Made by a program: the position numbers and the translations under genes. DNA of 64,000 bases from Sphingobacteriales bacterium 44-15 (GTDB lineage: Bacteria; Bacteroidota; Bacteroidia; Chitinophagales; Chitinophagaceae), in assembly GCA_001899685.1 (NCBI GenBank), contig MKWG01000002.1, positions 41,940-105,939 on the forward strand, given 5' to 3'. Positions 25,407 through 33,638 of the stretch are shown here, piece after piece (position 1 is the first letter of the stretch; each line of letters opens with the position of its first letter). The notes under the pieces were generated by a model. It worked only from the letters and a program-made list of their open reading frames with translations, made no database searches and was not told the origin of the DNA.

Positions 25407-27818
25407 TCACTCTGCCCGTAATGCTTTCACCGGGTTCACCACCACCGCTTTGACCGCCTGCCAGCCAATGGTCAGCAGGGATATGCACAACACCGCGATG
25501 CCCGCTATGGCGAATACATCCCAGGTGATCTTTATCCGGTACACATAATCCTGCAGCCATTTGTTCATCAGCATCCAGCTAACGGGCATGGCTATACACA
25601 GTGCAATAAAGATCAGCCTTAAAAAGTTTCCTGTCAGCAGGCCGAAAAGGCCGGAGCCGGAAGCGCCCAGCACTTTGCGGATGCTGAGCTCCTTACTGCG
25701 CTGCTCTGCCATGAAAGCCGCCAGGGCGAATAACCCCAGGCAGGCAACGATTATAGCGAGCACGGAAAAGCCGGTAAAAATATACTGCATGCGCTGCACA
25801 TCCGCGTACATGGCGGCATAACCCTGGTCCATAAAATCGAACCGCATGGTTTGATGCGGCACAAAAGCCTTCCAGGTTTTTTCGATGGAAGCGAGCACGT
25901 CTTTCATATTGGCAGCATTTACTTTAACCGAAACAATGCTGTTGCTGTTGCCCAGCACCATGCACAGGGGATCAACTTTCTGCTTCATGCTTTCGAAATA
26001 AAAATTACCCACTACACCGATAACTGTCAGGTGTTCATAGCCGTTTGTAATTTTTTTTCCGATCATATCTCCTCCGCCGAGCCGGTCAGCGAATGCCTTA
26101 TTGATAATCGCTCCCGAGCTGTCTGCTCCCATCGTCCCGGAAAAATTTCGTCCTTCGATCATCCGTATATCGAGCGCAGGAATATAATTTTCGTCTATCA
26201 CCCAGCGCTGACCCTGTATCCTGTTCTCATCCTTACCTTCCTCCCAAAACGGATTGCCGTTCCTCTTCCCGGTTACAGGCAGGTAGTCGCTTACCGTAAC
26301 ATTCTTTACCGCCGGGAACTTCAGCAGTTCGTTTTTGAAAGAAGCCGTTTGCTTACCCAGGGCATCGGCGCCTTTTATCATTACCACCCGGTCTTTATTG
26401 AAGCCCGTATCCGAATACATGATGTAATTCATCTGCCGGTAGATTACTATCGTACCAATGATCAATACCAGGGAGATGGTAAACTGGAAAACGACCAGGG
26501 CACTACGCAATCCTGCATTCCTGCTGCCCAGGCTGAGATTCCCTTTTAATGTATTGATGGGCTTGAAACGCGACAGGTAAAAAGCCGGATAAAGCCCTGC
26601 GAGCAAACCTGCAACACAGGAAGCCGAGAAGAGCAAAGGAATGAACCACCACACATTCCAGGGCATAGTAAGCTGTGTATTCGCCGCTTTATTGAACAGC
26701 GGCAATACAACTGCCGCAATGATAATGGCGATAAAGAAGGAAAGAATGCTGTACAGCATGGATTCTGCAAGGAACTGGCTGATAAGGCTGCCGCGGCCGG
26801 AGCCGATCACTTTCCGCAGCCCGACTTCCCTGGCCCTGTTGGCAGAGCGGGCGGTAGAAAGATTTAAAAAATTGATGCAGGCCAATACCAGTATAAAAAT
26901 GGCGATGGCGGCAAACAAATACACAAAGCGGATGTCTCCGTATTTGATGCTCGTATCTTCAAGTCCGTATGAATGCAGGTGAATATCGGTTAATGGCTGC
27001 AGATACAGGTGTGCGCTTTTCCAGATATCTTCCACGTTCTTCTTTCCTGCGGCTGCAGGGATCATATACTTTTCTATAACATCCGAAGTCATTTTCTTAT
27101 TGAATGCTTCCACATCCACATTGGGCTTAAGCTGCAGGTAAATCACATAATTGCTCTGGTTCCAGTTTTCCTGCTCGCCGTTGCCAAAGCTCAGCCCCGC
27201 CAATGAAATAAAGCCCCTGTATTGCAGGTGCGAATTGGAAGGGAAGTCCTGCATTACGCCACCCACCCTGACCGGTATGTGGTCGTTAAAGGTCATCGTT
27301 TGGCCCACCGGGTTCCGGCCGGGGAAATACTTATCCGCCATGCTTTTGCAGAGCACTACCGATGCCGGTTCAGAAAGCGCCCGGCTTCGGTCGCCATAGA
27401 TCATGTGTACATTCAGCATGTCCAGCAGGATGGTATCGGCAAAGCAAAATCCCGTTTCATAGGAATTCGCCTGCTGGTCCACTCTTCTCACCTGGTTGTT
27501 GGCTCCTCCGAATAATTCATTGCTCATGATGCGACCTGCGGCTTCTATTTCCGGAAAATCGTTCATCAGCGCTTTCGCCATAGGCGCGGGAAAAGAAATG
27601 CCGTTATGGGTTTCCCCGTTCACTTTCGCTTCCCCTATGATCCTGTAGATACGGTCTTTATTGGGGTTATCCTTGTCGTAACTCATTTCATTGCTCACAT
27701 ATAAGGCAATGAGCAGGCAGGCCGCGATACCAATAGCGAATCCTCCGATATTAATAAGCGTAAAAAGCTTTTGCTTCCGCATATTGCGCCAGGCGATTTT
27801 GAAAAAATTTCTTAGCAT
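25407..27818 (-). CDS. FtsX/MacB-type ABC permease, paralog 7
   Basis: 803 residues, complete. TM1 is at about 19-40 (LFTLINIGGFAIGIAACLLI) followed by SNEMSYDKDN. FtsX modules lie at about 295-425 (RAREVGLRKVIGSGRGSLIS) and 685-803 (RSKELSIRKVLGASGSGLFG), ending NPVKALRAE. Periplasmic domains lie at about 45-290 and 450-680. Its base composition looks GC-richer than paralogs 3-6, which may point to a different age or origin within the array. Only 131 bp separate it from permease 8, and no promoter was seen there. Confidence 0.85.
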   Translation of the reverse strand: MLRNFFKIAWRNMRKQKLFTLINIGGFAIGIAACLLIALYVSNEMSYDKDNPNKDRIYRIIGEAKVNGETHNGISFPAPMAKALMNDFPEIEAAGRIMSNELFGGANNQVRRVDQQANSYETGFCFADTILLDMLNVHMIYGDRSRALSEPASVVLCKSMADKYFPGRNPVGQTMTFNDHIPVRVGGVMQDFPSNSHLQYRGFISLAGLSFGNGEQENWNQSNYVIYLQLKPNVDVEAFNKKMTSDVIEKYMIPAAAGKKNVEDIWKSAHLYLQPLTDIHLHSYGLEDTSIKYGDIRFVYLFAAIAIFILVLACINFLNLSTARSANRAREVGLRKVIGSGRGSLISQFLAESMLYSILSFFIAIIIAAVVLPLFNKAANTQLTMPWNVWWFIPLLFSASCVAGLLAGLYPAFYLSRFKPINTLKGNLSLGSRNAGLRSALVVFQFTISLVLIIGTIVIYRQMNYIMYSDTGFNKDRVVMIKGADALGKQTASFKNELLKFPAVKNVTVSDYLPVTGKRNGNPFWEEGKDENRIQGQRWVIDENYIPALDIRMIEGRNFSGTMGADSSGAIINKAFADRLGGGDMIGKKITNGYEHLTVIGVVGNFYFESMKQKVDPLCMVLGNSNSIVSVKVNAANMKDVLASIEKTWKAFVPHQTMRFDFMDQGYAAMYADVQRMQYIFTGFSVLAIIVACLGLFALAAFMAEQRSKELSIRKVLGASGSGLFGLLTGNFLRLIFIALCIAMPVSWMLMNKWLQDYVYRIKITWDVFAIAGIAVLCISLLTIGWQAVKAVVVNPVKALRAE

Positions 27819-27949
27819 TTTGAAATCTGAGATTTAAAATTTGAGATTACCTCACCCTCCTTCTTCCTCTCCTTACAAAGGCGAGGGAGCGGTACTACAA
27901 AATATATCCAATCTTCGGGCTCTTTATCCCGATACGCATCGGGATTCCG
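27819..27949. repeat. Short permease spacer, copy B
   Basis: It contains the pyrimidine/purine hairpin with GAGCGGTACTACAAAA (about 27860-27900) and the A/T-rich leader of AATCTCAAATTTTAAATCTC type before permease 7, but lacks the stop-proximal hairpin of the A-type spacers. Confidence 0.5.
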
Positions 27950-30388
27950 TCACTCCGTTCGGAGCGACTTCACCGGGTTGGCCATTGCTGCCTTTATAGC
28001 TTGTAAGCTAATGGTCAGTAATGCAATTATAGCAGCTGTGCAACCCGCTAATGCAAACACCCGCCAACTGATCGTAATACGATAAGCATAGTCCAGCAAC
28101 CATTTATTCATCAGCCACCATGCAAGCGGTGAAGCTATGAGCAGTGCTATCAGCACCAGCTTTAAAAAATCTATGGAAAATAATTGAATAATAGATGCCA
28201 CCGAAGCACCCAGCACCTTACGCACCCCGATCTCTTTTTTCCGTATGGAAGCAGACTGAATAATCAATCCTAAAACACCCAACGCTGCAAGGAACATACT
28301 GATAGCACTAAAAAATGTAAACAATTTCTGGAACCTCGCTTCTTCTTCATATTGCGCAGAAAGCATATCCTCTACCCAATTCAGGTTAAGCAGTTTATCG
28401 GGATAAAATGTGCGCCAGAGTTTTGCAATAGTATTGGTCACCTGCTTTTCATGCCCCGGCGCCACCCTGATCAGCATACCTCCATATTTAGGTGATGAAA
28501 TTCCTGTGATAATAGTGGGCTTTAATTGTTCTTTCAAAGACTCATTGTTAAAGTCTTTTACAATTCCTACCGGCGTAGTATGCGCTTCACGTATGGGAAC
28601 ATGCAATTGCTTAACCTGGAGCAATTTTGCCGTGTATGCTGTAAGAATAGAAGACTGCCTGTTTGCAATATTTACATACGTAGCCGAATCACTAATACGC
28701 ATTAATGAATCCTGATCAAATGCATCGAAGCCATAGCTCTTATCGAAAAAGCGACCATTGGATAAGCGCAAACCCATTACTTTGGCCAGGTCCATATCTC
28801 CGGCTATATACCAGACCTTCAATTTATTTCCGGGTCTGTTAGGATCATGTATTTCTGAGCTCATATTTCCGGCGCCCTTTGTAGGCAACCACGATGTTAT
28901 GCTTGCACACTTAACTCCCGGCTGATTCAACAATTCATTTTTGAAAGATTCTCCTTTACCATCCCAGGATACACGGCCAATGCTTAATAAGCCCTTTGAA
29001 TCGTAGCCAATGTCTGAGCTTTTTAAAAAAGAATTTTGTTGCTGCACAACAATTAATACAATCAACACAACAATAGAAACAGCAAACTGTAAAACAACCA
29101 AAGCTTTCCTTACGATATTCCGGCTGCTGCTTCCCTTAGTGCTCAATGCTCCTTTTAATGTTGCAGCCGGTTTGAAAGAGGATAAAATCAATGCAGGATA
29201 AATACCGGTCAAAACGCTGATCAGCAAAATAACAATATATCCTGTCGTAAAAAGATACACTACGGAAGTAAAAGTTTGACTGAGCTTATGTCCAAGAAAA
29301 TTTTTTAACACTGGTAATGTCAGCTGATATACAGCAAACGCGGCAACAGACGCCAGTAAAAAACATAAAAAAGATTCTGAGAGAAACTGGTAAACAAGCT
29401 GGCTCCTTGCCGCTCCTAAAATTTTTCTCACGCCTGTCTCCTTTAAACGCTGCAACGCCCTTGCCGTACCCAGGTTAATAAAGTTGATACAGGCAATGCA
29501 CAACAGCAATAATGCAACGCCTGAAAGAATATATACATTCCTGTAATTTCCCTTAACATTCTGGTCGGCGGCAAAATCTGAATGGAGATATACTTCTTTT
29601 AAAGGCTGAAATTCGTGCTGATAAGGATGATCCACCGTAACAAAATTGCTATACCATTGATTCACTTTTTCAGTAAACTCTTTTACATCGGTGTGCGGTT
29701 TAAGTAAAACAAAATTTTGCGAAAAAGTTCCATACTCCTTTTTATTAAGCACTTCATTGCGCGGTTTTGTTAAAATAATAACATCCGAGCGGAATATACT
29801 GTTAGGGGGCAGGTCTTTAATTATACCGGTAATAAGGCAGGGCGACGCTTTATCAGAATACGTACGTAAATTATAGATCATCCTGCCAACAGGATTTTCT
29901 GCAGGAAAAAACTTTTTTCTAAAATTTTCGGTGATAATAATATTGGAATAATCGCCATCAATATATGTACGGGGGTTACCTGACAGTACTTCTATGTCCA
30001 GCATTTGCCAGAAACTGGTATCAGCTGTCAGTGCAGCCGTTTCTACACCGTTGGCATTCTCCTTATTTAGCTTTAATGTCGGGTAGGAAATAGAAATACC
30101 AGAGACAGCTTCTACTTCCGGGAAATTATTTTTAAGCGCAACCTGTAGCCCTTCAAACGAAGACGCAGAGCGTTCCGTTAAGCCTTCTCCCATTTTATTA
30201 ACCGATACAATGCGAAAGACCTGGTCAGCCTTTGTCCATTGCCTGTCGTACGACAAATCGTCTATAACTACTGTAGCAATGAGCATACAGGTACATAGCC
30301 CGATAGTGAGCCCAAGAATATTGATTACAGAGAACACCTTTTGGTGTATAATATTTCTCCAGGCAGTTTTGAAATAAGTTTTAATCAT
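27950..30388 (-). CDS. FtsX/MacB-type ABC permease, paralog 8
   Basis: 812 residues, the longest of the array and nearest the ATPase. TM1 is at about 19-42 (VFSVINILGLTIGLCTCMLI) followed by IDDLSYDRQW. FtsX modules lie at about 290-420 (RLKETGVRKILGAARSQLVY) and 690-812 (RKKEIGVRKVLGASVASIIQ), ending NPVKSLRTE. The segment before the second module (FSAISMFLAALGVLGLIIQS) differs from the ISCLGLFGLA form of most paralogs. It lies downstream of the small membrane ORF and the ATPase on the same strand and is the best candidate for the original partner of that ATPase. Confidence 0.85.
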   Translation of the reverse strand: MIKTYFKTAWRNIIHQKVFSVINILGLTIGLCTCMLIATVVIDDLSYDRQWTKADQVFRIVSVNKMGEGLTERSASSFEGLQVALKNNFPEVEAVSGISISYPTLKLNKENANGVETAALTADTSFWQMLDIEVLSGNPRTYIDGDYSNIIITENFRKKFFPAENPVGRMIYNLRTYSDKASPCLITGIIKDLPPNSIFRSDVIILTKPRNEVLNKKEYGTFSQNFVLLKPHTDVKEFTEKVNQWYSNFVTVDHPYQHEFQPLKEVYLHSDFAADQNVKGNYRNVYILSGVALLLLCIACINFINLGTARALQRLKETGVRKILGAARSQLVYQFLSESFLCFLLASVAAFAVYQLTLPVLKNFLGHKLSQTFTSVVYLFTTGYIVILLISVLTGIYPALILSSFKPAATLKGALSTKGSSSRNIVRKALVVLQFAVSIVVLIVLIVVQQQNSFLKSSDIGYDSKGLLSIGRVSWDGKGESFKNELLNQPGVKCASITSWLPTKGAGNMSSEIHDPNRPGNKLKVWYIAGDMDLAKVMGLRLSNGRFFDKSYGFDAFDQDSLMRISDSATYVNIANRQSSILTAYTAKLLQVKQLHVPIREAHTTPVGIVKDFNNESLKEQLKPTIITGISSPKYGGMLIRVAPGHEKQVTNTIAKLWRTFYPDKLLNLNWVEDMLSAQYEEEARFQKLFTFFSAISMFLAALGVLGLIIQSASIRKKEIGVRKVLGASVASIIQLFSIDFLKLVLIALLIASPLAWWLMNKWLLDYAYRITISWRVFALAGCTAAIIALLTISLQAIKAAMANPVKSLRTE

Positions 30389-30535
30389 TTGAGATTTAAA
30401 ATTTGAGATTACTCAGGTGCTACGGATCGTGCATTTTCATTCCTCTCCGGGAGGAAACACATTTTTACATTCACACATTTTCACATTCATATCATTCGCC
30501 GGGCAGCCTGCTGGTAGAAAGTCCTGCCAAAAACG

Positions 30536-30760
30536 TTATTTAAAAAAATGCAGTAAAGGTCTCCATGCGAAGTCCTCCGCTTCCGAAGCCAGTGAAATGA
30601 TAGTATTGGCACCGATCTTGCGGCTGCACTCCGCGGTTGAAGCTTCACGATGCAAAATATAAGCCGCGCCGGCAGATAAGCCCTGAGCAATAACAATTAC
30701 CAAAACAAGCAAAACAATAAGCATGGCAAAGCGCCGGCAGGTATGATATTGTTGTGTCAT
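30536..30760 (-). CDS. Possible small single-pass membrane protein between ATPase and permease 8
   Basis: 74 residues starting MTQQYHTCRRFAMLIVLLVL, with one strong transmembrane segment (about 10-33), then a polar tail ending LASEAEDFAWRPLLHFFK. Basic residues before the helix favour a cytoplasmic N-terminus. It sits on the sense strand between the ATPase and permease 8. No family is recognised and no other frame in this gap looks better. It may be a small subunit or a chance ORF. Confidence 0.4.
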   Translation of the reverse strand: MTQQYHTCRRFAMLIVLLVLVIVIAQGLSAGAAYILHREASTAECSRKIGANTIISLASEAEDFAWRPLLHFFK

Positions 30761-30966
30761 ATATTATCGGTTAAAAAACTTAAGCCTATCCTTCTTTCTC
30801 CCTTTCCAAAGGAAAAGGGAGCGGTACTACAGAACAAATCCAGACTTCATATCTACCACATCATCTATTGAATAAATCCAGGCATAGTGCTTCAATATTT
30901 GCACATTTCCACACGATCACATTGTCTCTTCTCATTTTCAAATTTTCAAATTCCCCAATTTTCAAA
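30761..30966. repeat. Spacer with hairpin downstream of the ATPase
   Basis: CCCTTTCCAAAGGAAAAGGGAG followed by CGGTACTACAGAA (about 30801-30834) is the same hairpin-plus-tag repeat found in the permease spacers. It is followed by the related text ATATCTACCACATCATCT, also present at about 25260-25278. The remaining bases next to the ATPase stop are A/T-rich short repeats (TTTTCAAATTTTCAAATT). Confidence 0.5.
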
Positions 30967-31644
30967 TTAAACCAATATATTCTCCGTCACTGTCTGCCCG
31001 TCCAGCATGCGTATGATACGATGGCTATACCTTGAATCATGCTCTGAGTGCGTAACCATTATAATAGTAGTACCCTGCTCATTCAGATCGGTAAGCATCT
31101 GCATTACTTCATTGCCATTGGAGGAGTCAAGATTACCTGTCGGCTCATCTGCAAGTATCAGCCTGGGATTATTGACCACAGCCCTGGCCACCGCCACACG
31201 TTGCTGCTGCCCCCCTGACAACTGCTGGGGATAGTGATTTCTGCGGTGCATGATCTGTACCTTGTCCAGCACTTCCTCCACCCTTTTCTTACGCTCTGCA
31301 GATTTTACGCCTGTATATATTAAAGGCAATTCCACATTTTCAAATACGGTCAGCTCATCGATGAGGTTAAAGCTTTGAAATACAAATCCTATATTATGCT
31401 TGCGGAGATCAGCGCGTTTACGTTCATTGAAATGCGCTACTTCTATACCATTAAATAAAAAGCTTCCTGCGTCAGGATCATCCAGCAAACCAAGTATATT
31501 CAATAACGTAGACTTACCGCAACCGGAGGGTCCCATCACGGCTACAAATTCGCCATCTTTCACTTCGAAAGACAGTTTGTTGAGCGCAACGGTCTCCACT
31601 TCTTCCGTGCGGTAGATCTTTTCAAGGTCGGTGATCTTTATCAT
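30967..31644 (-). CDS. ABC transporter ATPase, MacB/LolD type
   Basis: 225 residues with a complete nucleotide-binding domain: Walker [10 protein letters not shown] at 38-46, Q-loop Q90, signature LSGGQQQR at 142-149, Walker B LILADE at 162-167 with DEPTGNLD, and H-loop His199 (VTHSEHD). The LDD(P)DxG and [20 protein letters not shown] segments are typical of the MacB/LolD/FtsE group, which pairs with FtsX-type permeases. It is the only ATPase in the locus, so it presumably serves several or all of the eight permeases, most directly paralog 8. A plus-strand four-helix-bundle gene separates it from the HlyD adaptor. Confidence 0.92.
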   Translation of the reverse strand: MIKITDLEKIYRTEEVETVALNKLSFEVKDGEFVAVMGPSGCGKSTLLNILGLLDDPDAGSFLFNGIEVAHFNERKRADLRKHNIGFVFQSFNLIDELTVFENVELPLIYTGVKSAERKKRVEEVLDKVQIMHRRNHYPQQLSGGQQQRVAVARAVVNNPRLILADEPTGNLDSSNGNEVMQMLTDLNEQGTTIIMVTHSEHDSRYSHRIIRMLDGQTVTENILV

Positions 31645-31691
31645 TGACGATGTATTTTATTTGATACGAAATAGTTTTAAAAATGTTACAG

Positions 31692-31744
31692 GGGGCTGTG
31701 AGCTGTGGGCTGTGGGCTGTGAGCTATCAGCATTGAGCTATCAG
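31692..31744. repeat. GCTGTGGGCTGTGAGC repeat, left side of the four-helix-bundle cassette
   Basis: Tandem and imperfect copies of AGCTGTGGGCTGTGGGCTGT and AGCTATCAG. The reverse complement of this type (CTCATAGCTCACAGCCCACC) lies at 32193-32212 on the other side of the gene. Related sequence occurs at about 41435-41500 and 19841-19858, so it is a dispersed genomic repeat. Confidence 0.6.
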
Positions 31745-31754
31745 GTCACGGTGG

Positions 31755-31785
31755 TTGAATAATTTGCAAAATCCTGGTATCTTTA
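31755..31785 (+). promoter_or_regulatory. Candidate promoter of the four-helix-bundle gene
   Basis: TTG (31755-31757), 20 bp, then TATCTTTA (31778-31785), one base from the Bacteroidota TAnnTTTG box, 22 bp before the ATG. It lies inside the repeat-flanked cassette, so the gene carries its own promoter. Confidence 0.45.
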
Positions 31786-31807
31786 AATACTTATCAAAAA
31801 CACCAAA

Positions 31808-32161
31808 ATGAGAGATTTTCACAAGCTTACTATCTGGATCAAATCACATCAACTCACATTAAAAATCTACAATCTCACAAAATTATTTCCCAAAGAAGAA
31901 ACATTTGGACTCATTTCCCAGATGCACAGAGCCGCTTATTCTATCCCTTCCAATATCGCCGAAGGCTGCGGACGAAACAGTAACCCTGATTTCAAACGCT
32001 TTCTGACCATTTCTGTCGGTTCAGCTTCAGAATTAGAATATCAGCTTTTTCTCTCACACGATTTAGGTTTTATCCCTGAAACATTATTTAAAGAACTCGA
32101 AACTGAAACTATTCAGTTAAGAAAAATGATTTACACTCTTATCAAAAAACTTAATGAGTGA
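31808..32161 (+). CDS. Four-helix-bundle protein (S23 / rRNA intervening-sequence-protein family)
   Basis: 117 residues. The signature is FGLISQMHRAAYSIPSNIAE followed by GCGR, then FLTISVGSASELEYQL, with four predicted helices throughout. The family was first found in 23S rRNA intervening sequences, and relatives include the Avd accessory protein of diversity-generating retroelements. There is no rRNA or reverse transcriptase nearby. The gene is on the plus strand inside an otherwise minus-strand operon and splits the HlyD adaptor from the ATPase. It is flanked by inverted GCTGTGGGCTGTGAGC-type repeats and has its own promoter-like sequence, so it looks like a small inserted cassette. Function unknown. 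Confidence 0.85.
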   Translation: MRDFHKLTIWIKSHQLTLKIYNLTKLFPKEETFGLISQMHRAAYSIPSNIAEGCGRNSNPDFKRFLTISVGSASELEYQLFLSHDLGFIPETLFKELETETIQLRKMIYTLIKKLNE

Positions 32162-32169
32162 AGCTAAGG

Positions 32170-32214
32170 GCTATGGGCTCTCAAAGTCCACCGCTCATAG
32201 CTCACAGCCCACCG
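32170..32214. repeat. Inverted GCTGTGGGCTGTGAGC-type repeat, right side of the cassette
   Basis: GGGCTATGGGCTCTC and CTCATAGCTCACAGCCCACC lie between the four-helix-bundle stop and the HlyD stop codon (32215-32217). They are opposite in orientation to the repeats at 31692-31744. The block ends exactly at the adaptor's last codon. Confidence 0.55.
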
Positions 32215-33465
32215 CTACTTCAAAATCAACTCCTGCATATTCCCATAATTTTCATAGCTGCTGGTCACCACTTTATCGCCCGGGTTCAGCCCTTCCAGCA
32301 CTTCGTAATAATCCTGGTTTTGATTGCCGAGCTTTATGTCTACACGATATGCCCTCTTGCCATCTTCCGAAACTTTGAATATCCAGTTGCCGCCGGTGGT
32401 TTGATAGAATCCGCCACGTGGCAGCAGTAATGCTTTTCTTTCGTCGCTCAATGCAAGCAATATCTGCAGCGTTTGTCCTCTCCTGATGCCTTTAGGCGTT
32501 TTGCCAACAAACTCCATATCCACCTGGAAGCGGCCGTTGGTAACCTGCGTAAATACCTTTTTGATCTCAAGCACGTACGCCGAATCCGCAAAGGTAAATC
32601 CGCCTCTTTGCCCGGGATAGATCCTGGAAAGATAATGCTCATCCACATCCACTCTTACCTTGAAGCCATTCAGCACATCTATTTGCCCAAGCCTTTGCCC
32701 TTTATTTTTATTTTCTCCTATTTCAGCATCAAGAGAAGTGAGCTGCCCGTCTACCGGGGCGCGTACAATGAGATCACCCACCTTTTTCTGCATGATGTTC
32801 AAAGCCTGCTGCGAACCTGCATAAGATTGCTTGTCCTGCTTTGCCTGCTGAAGCCTTGAAATGGAATCCTGCTCCAGTATCTGCCGGGTAAGCTTCTTCT
32901 TATCCAAAAGATATTTATAGTTGATCTCTGATTGCTTAAACTCCTGCGAGCCAATCACTTTCTGGTCGTATAATTCCTTATTCAGGTTATATAACCGCTC
33001 TGCTTCTTTCAACTGGCTTTCCACATCAGCCATCTGGTTTAGCTTCGACACTGTATTCTGCTGTGCATTATTACTGTTGATCTGCATCTGGGTAAGGGTA
33101 TTATACACCGTATTCTGAGTTCCCATAAGCGTCAGCAAAAGATCGGTATTGGATAGCCGCAGGATCGGCTCTCCTTTTTTCATAATGGTGCCATCTTCTA
33201 CATATTTCTCCTCCACACGACCACCTTCCTGGGCGTCAAGATAAATACTGGTAAGCGGAAGCACAACTCCGTTTACAGAGATGTTTTCCTGGAATACGCT
33301 ATTTTTTATTTCGCCTATACTTATCCGTTCAGCATCCACGTTCAGCTTCGGCTTACCCGAAGTAAAATAATAGCTCGCAGCTATCAGCATCACAATTGCA
33401 GCTATGCCGGCAATGGTTAAGATCCGTTTCGCAGTCCATTTTTTCTTTACTATTACCCTGTCCAT
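32215..33465 (-). CDS. HlyD/MFP-type efflux periplasmic adaptor
   Basis: 416 residues from ATG 33465; a TTG two codons upstream is less likely. One N-terminal membrane anchor (about 14-34) follows a basic start. Then come a first lipoyl half (YVEDGTIMKKGEPILRLSNT), a long coiled-coil hairpin (about 95-215, rich in Q, K, L and E), a second lipoyl half (VGDLIVRAPVDGQLTSLDAE) and beta-barrel and membrane-proximal domains to the end. Such adaptors link MacB-type transporters to a TolC channel, which is not in this window. It heads the locus. Its upstream region has a sigma-54-like element, paired dyads and a leader hairpin. Confidence 0.9.
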   Translation of the reverse strand: MDRVIVKKKWTAKRILTIAGIAAIVMLIAASYYFTSGKPKLNVDAERISIGEIKNSVFQENISVNGVVLPLTSIYLDAQEGGRVEEKYVEDGTIMKKGEPILRLSNTDLLLTLMGTQNTVYNTLTQMQINSNNAQQNTVSKLNQMADVESQLKEAERLYNLNKELYDQKVIGSQEFKQSEINYKYLLDKKKLTRQILEQDSISRLQQAKQDKQSYAGSQQALNIMQKKVGDLIVRAPVDGQLTSLDAEIGENKNKGQRLGQIDVLNGFKVRVDVDEHYLSRIYPGQRGGFTFADSAYVLEIKKVFTQVTNGRFQVDMEFVGKTPKGIRRGQTLQILLALSDERKALLLPRGGFYQTTGGNWIFKVSEDGKRAYRVDIKLGNQNQDYYEVLEGLNPGDKVVTSSYENYGNMQELILK

Positions 33466-33510
33466 TTTCAAGCTTTTCTTGTTTTATTCCAATGGTACGC
33501 TTTTTTGAAA

Positions 33511-33537
33511 ACCTCCCGATCGCAAAAACCGGGAGGT
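33511..33537 (-). terminator. Hairpin with T-run in the HlyD leader (attenuator-like)
   Basis: On the minus strand ACCTCCCG pairs with CGGGAGGT around a loop of about 11 bases and is followed by TTTTC, 46 bp before the adaptor ATG and downstream of the sigma-54-like promoter. It could be an intrinsic terminator or an attenuator in the leader. Confidence 0.5.
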
Positions 33538-33569
33538 AAAAATCAACACACGGGAAACTGTATTTTATA

Positions 33570-33585
33570 TATGAATGATGTGCCA
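33570..33585 (-). promoter_or_regulatory. Sigma-54-like promoter of the HlyD-ATPase transcript (weak -12)
   Basis: Minus strand TGGCACATCATTCATA has a perfect -24 half (TGGCACA) but a poor -12 half. It lies 105-120 bp upstream of the ATG. The case for it rests on the -24 box and on the same 53-bp spacing to paired dyads as at permeases 2 and 4. Confidence 0.45.
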
Positions 33586-33638
33586 GAATAAATAACTATT
33601 GATTATCAAATAATTACAAAGAAGTACGTTGTCTTTTT

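Noticed and set aside
31808..32161. Four-helix-bundle gene as part of an rRNA intervening sequence
   Set aside because: No rRNA sequence was seen around it; both flanks are protein-coding genes of the transporter locus.
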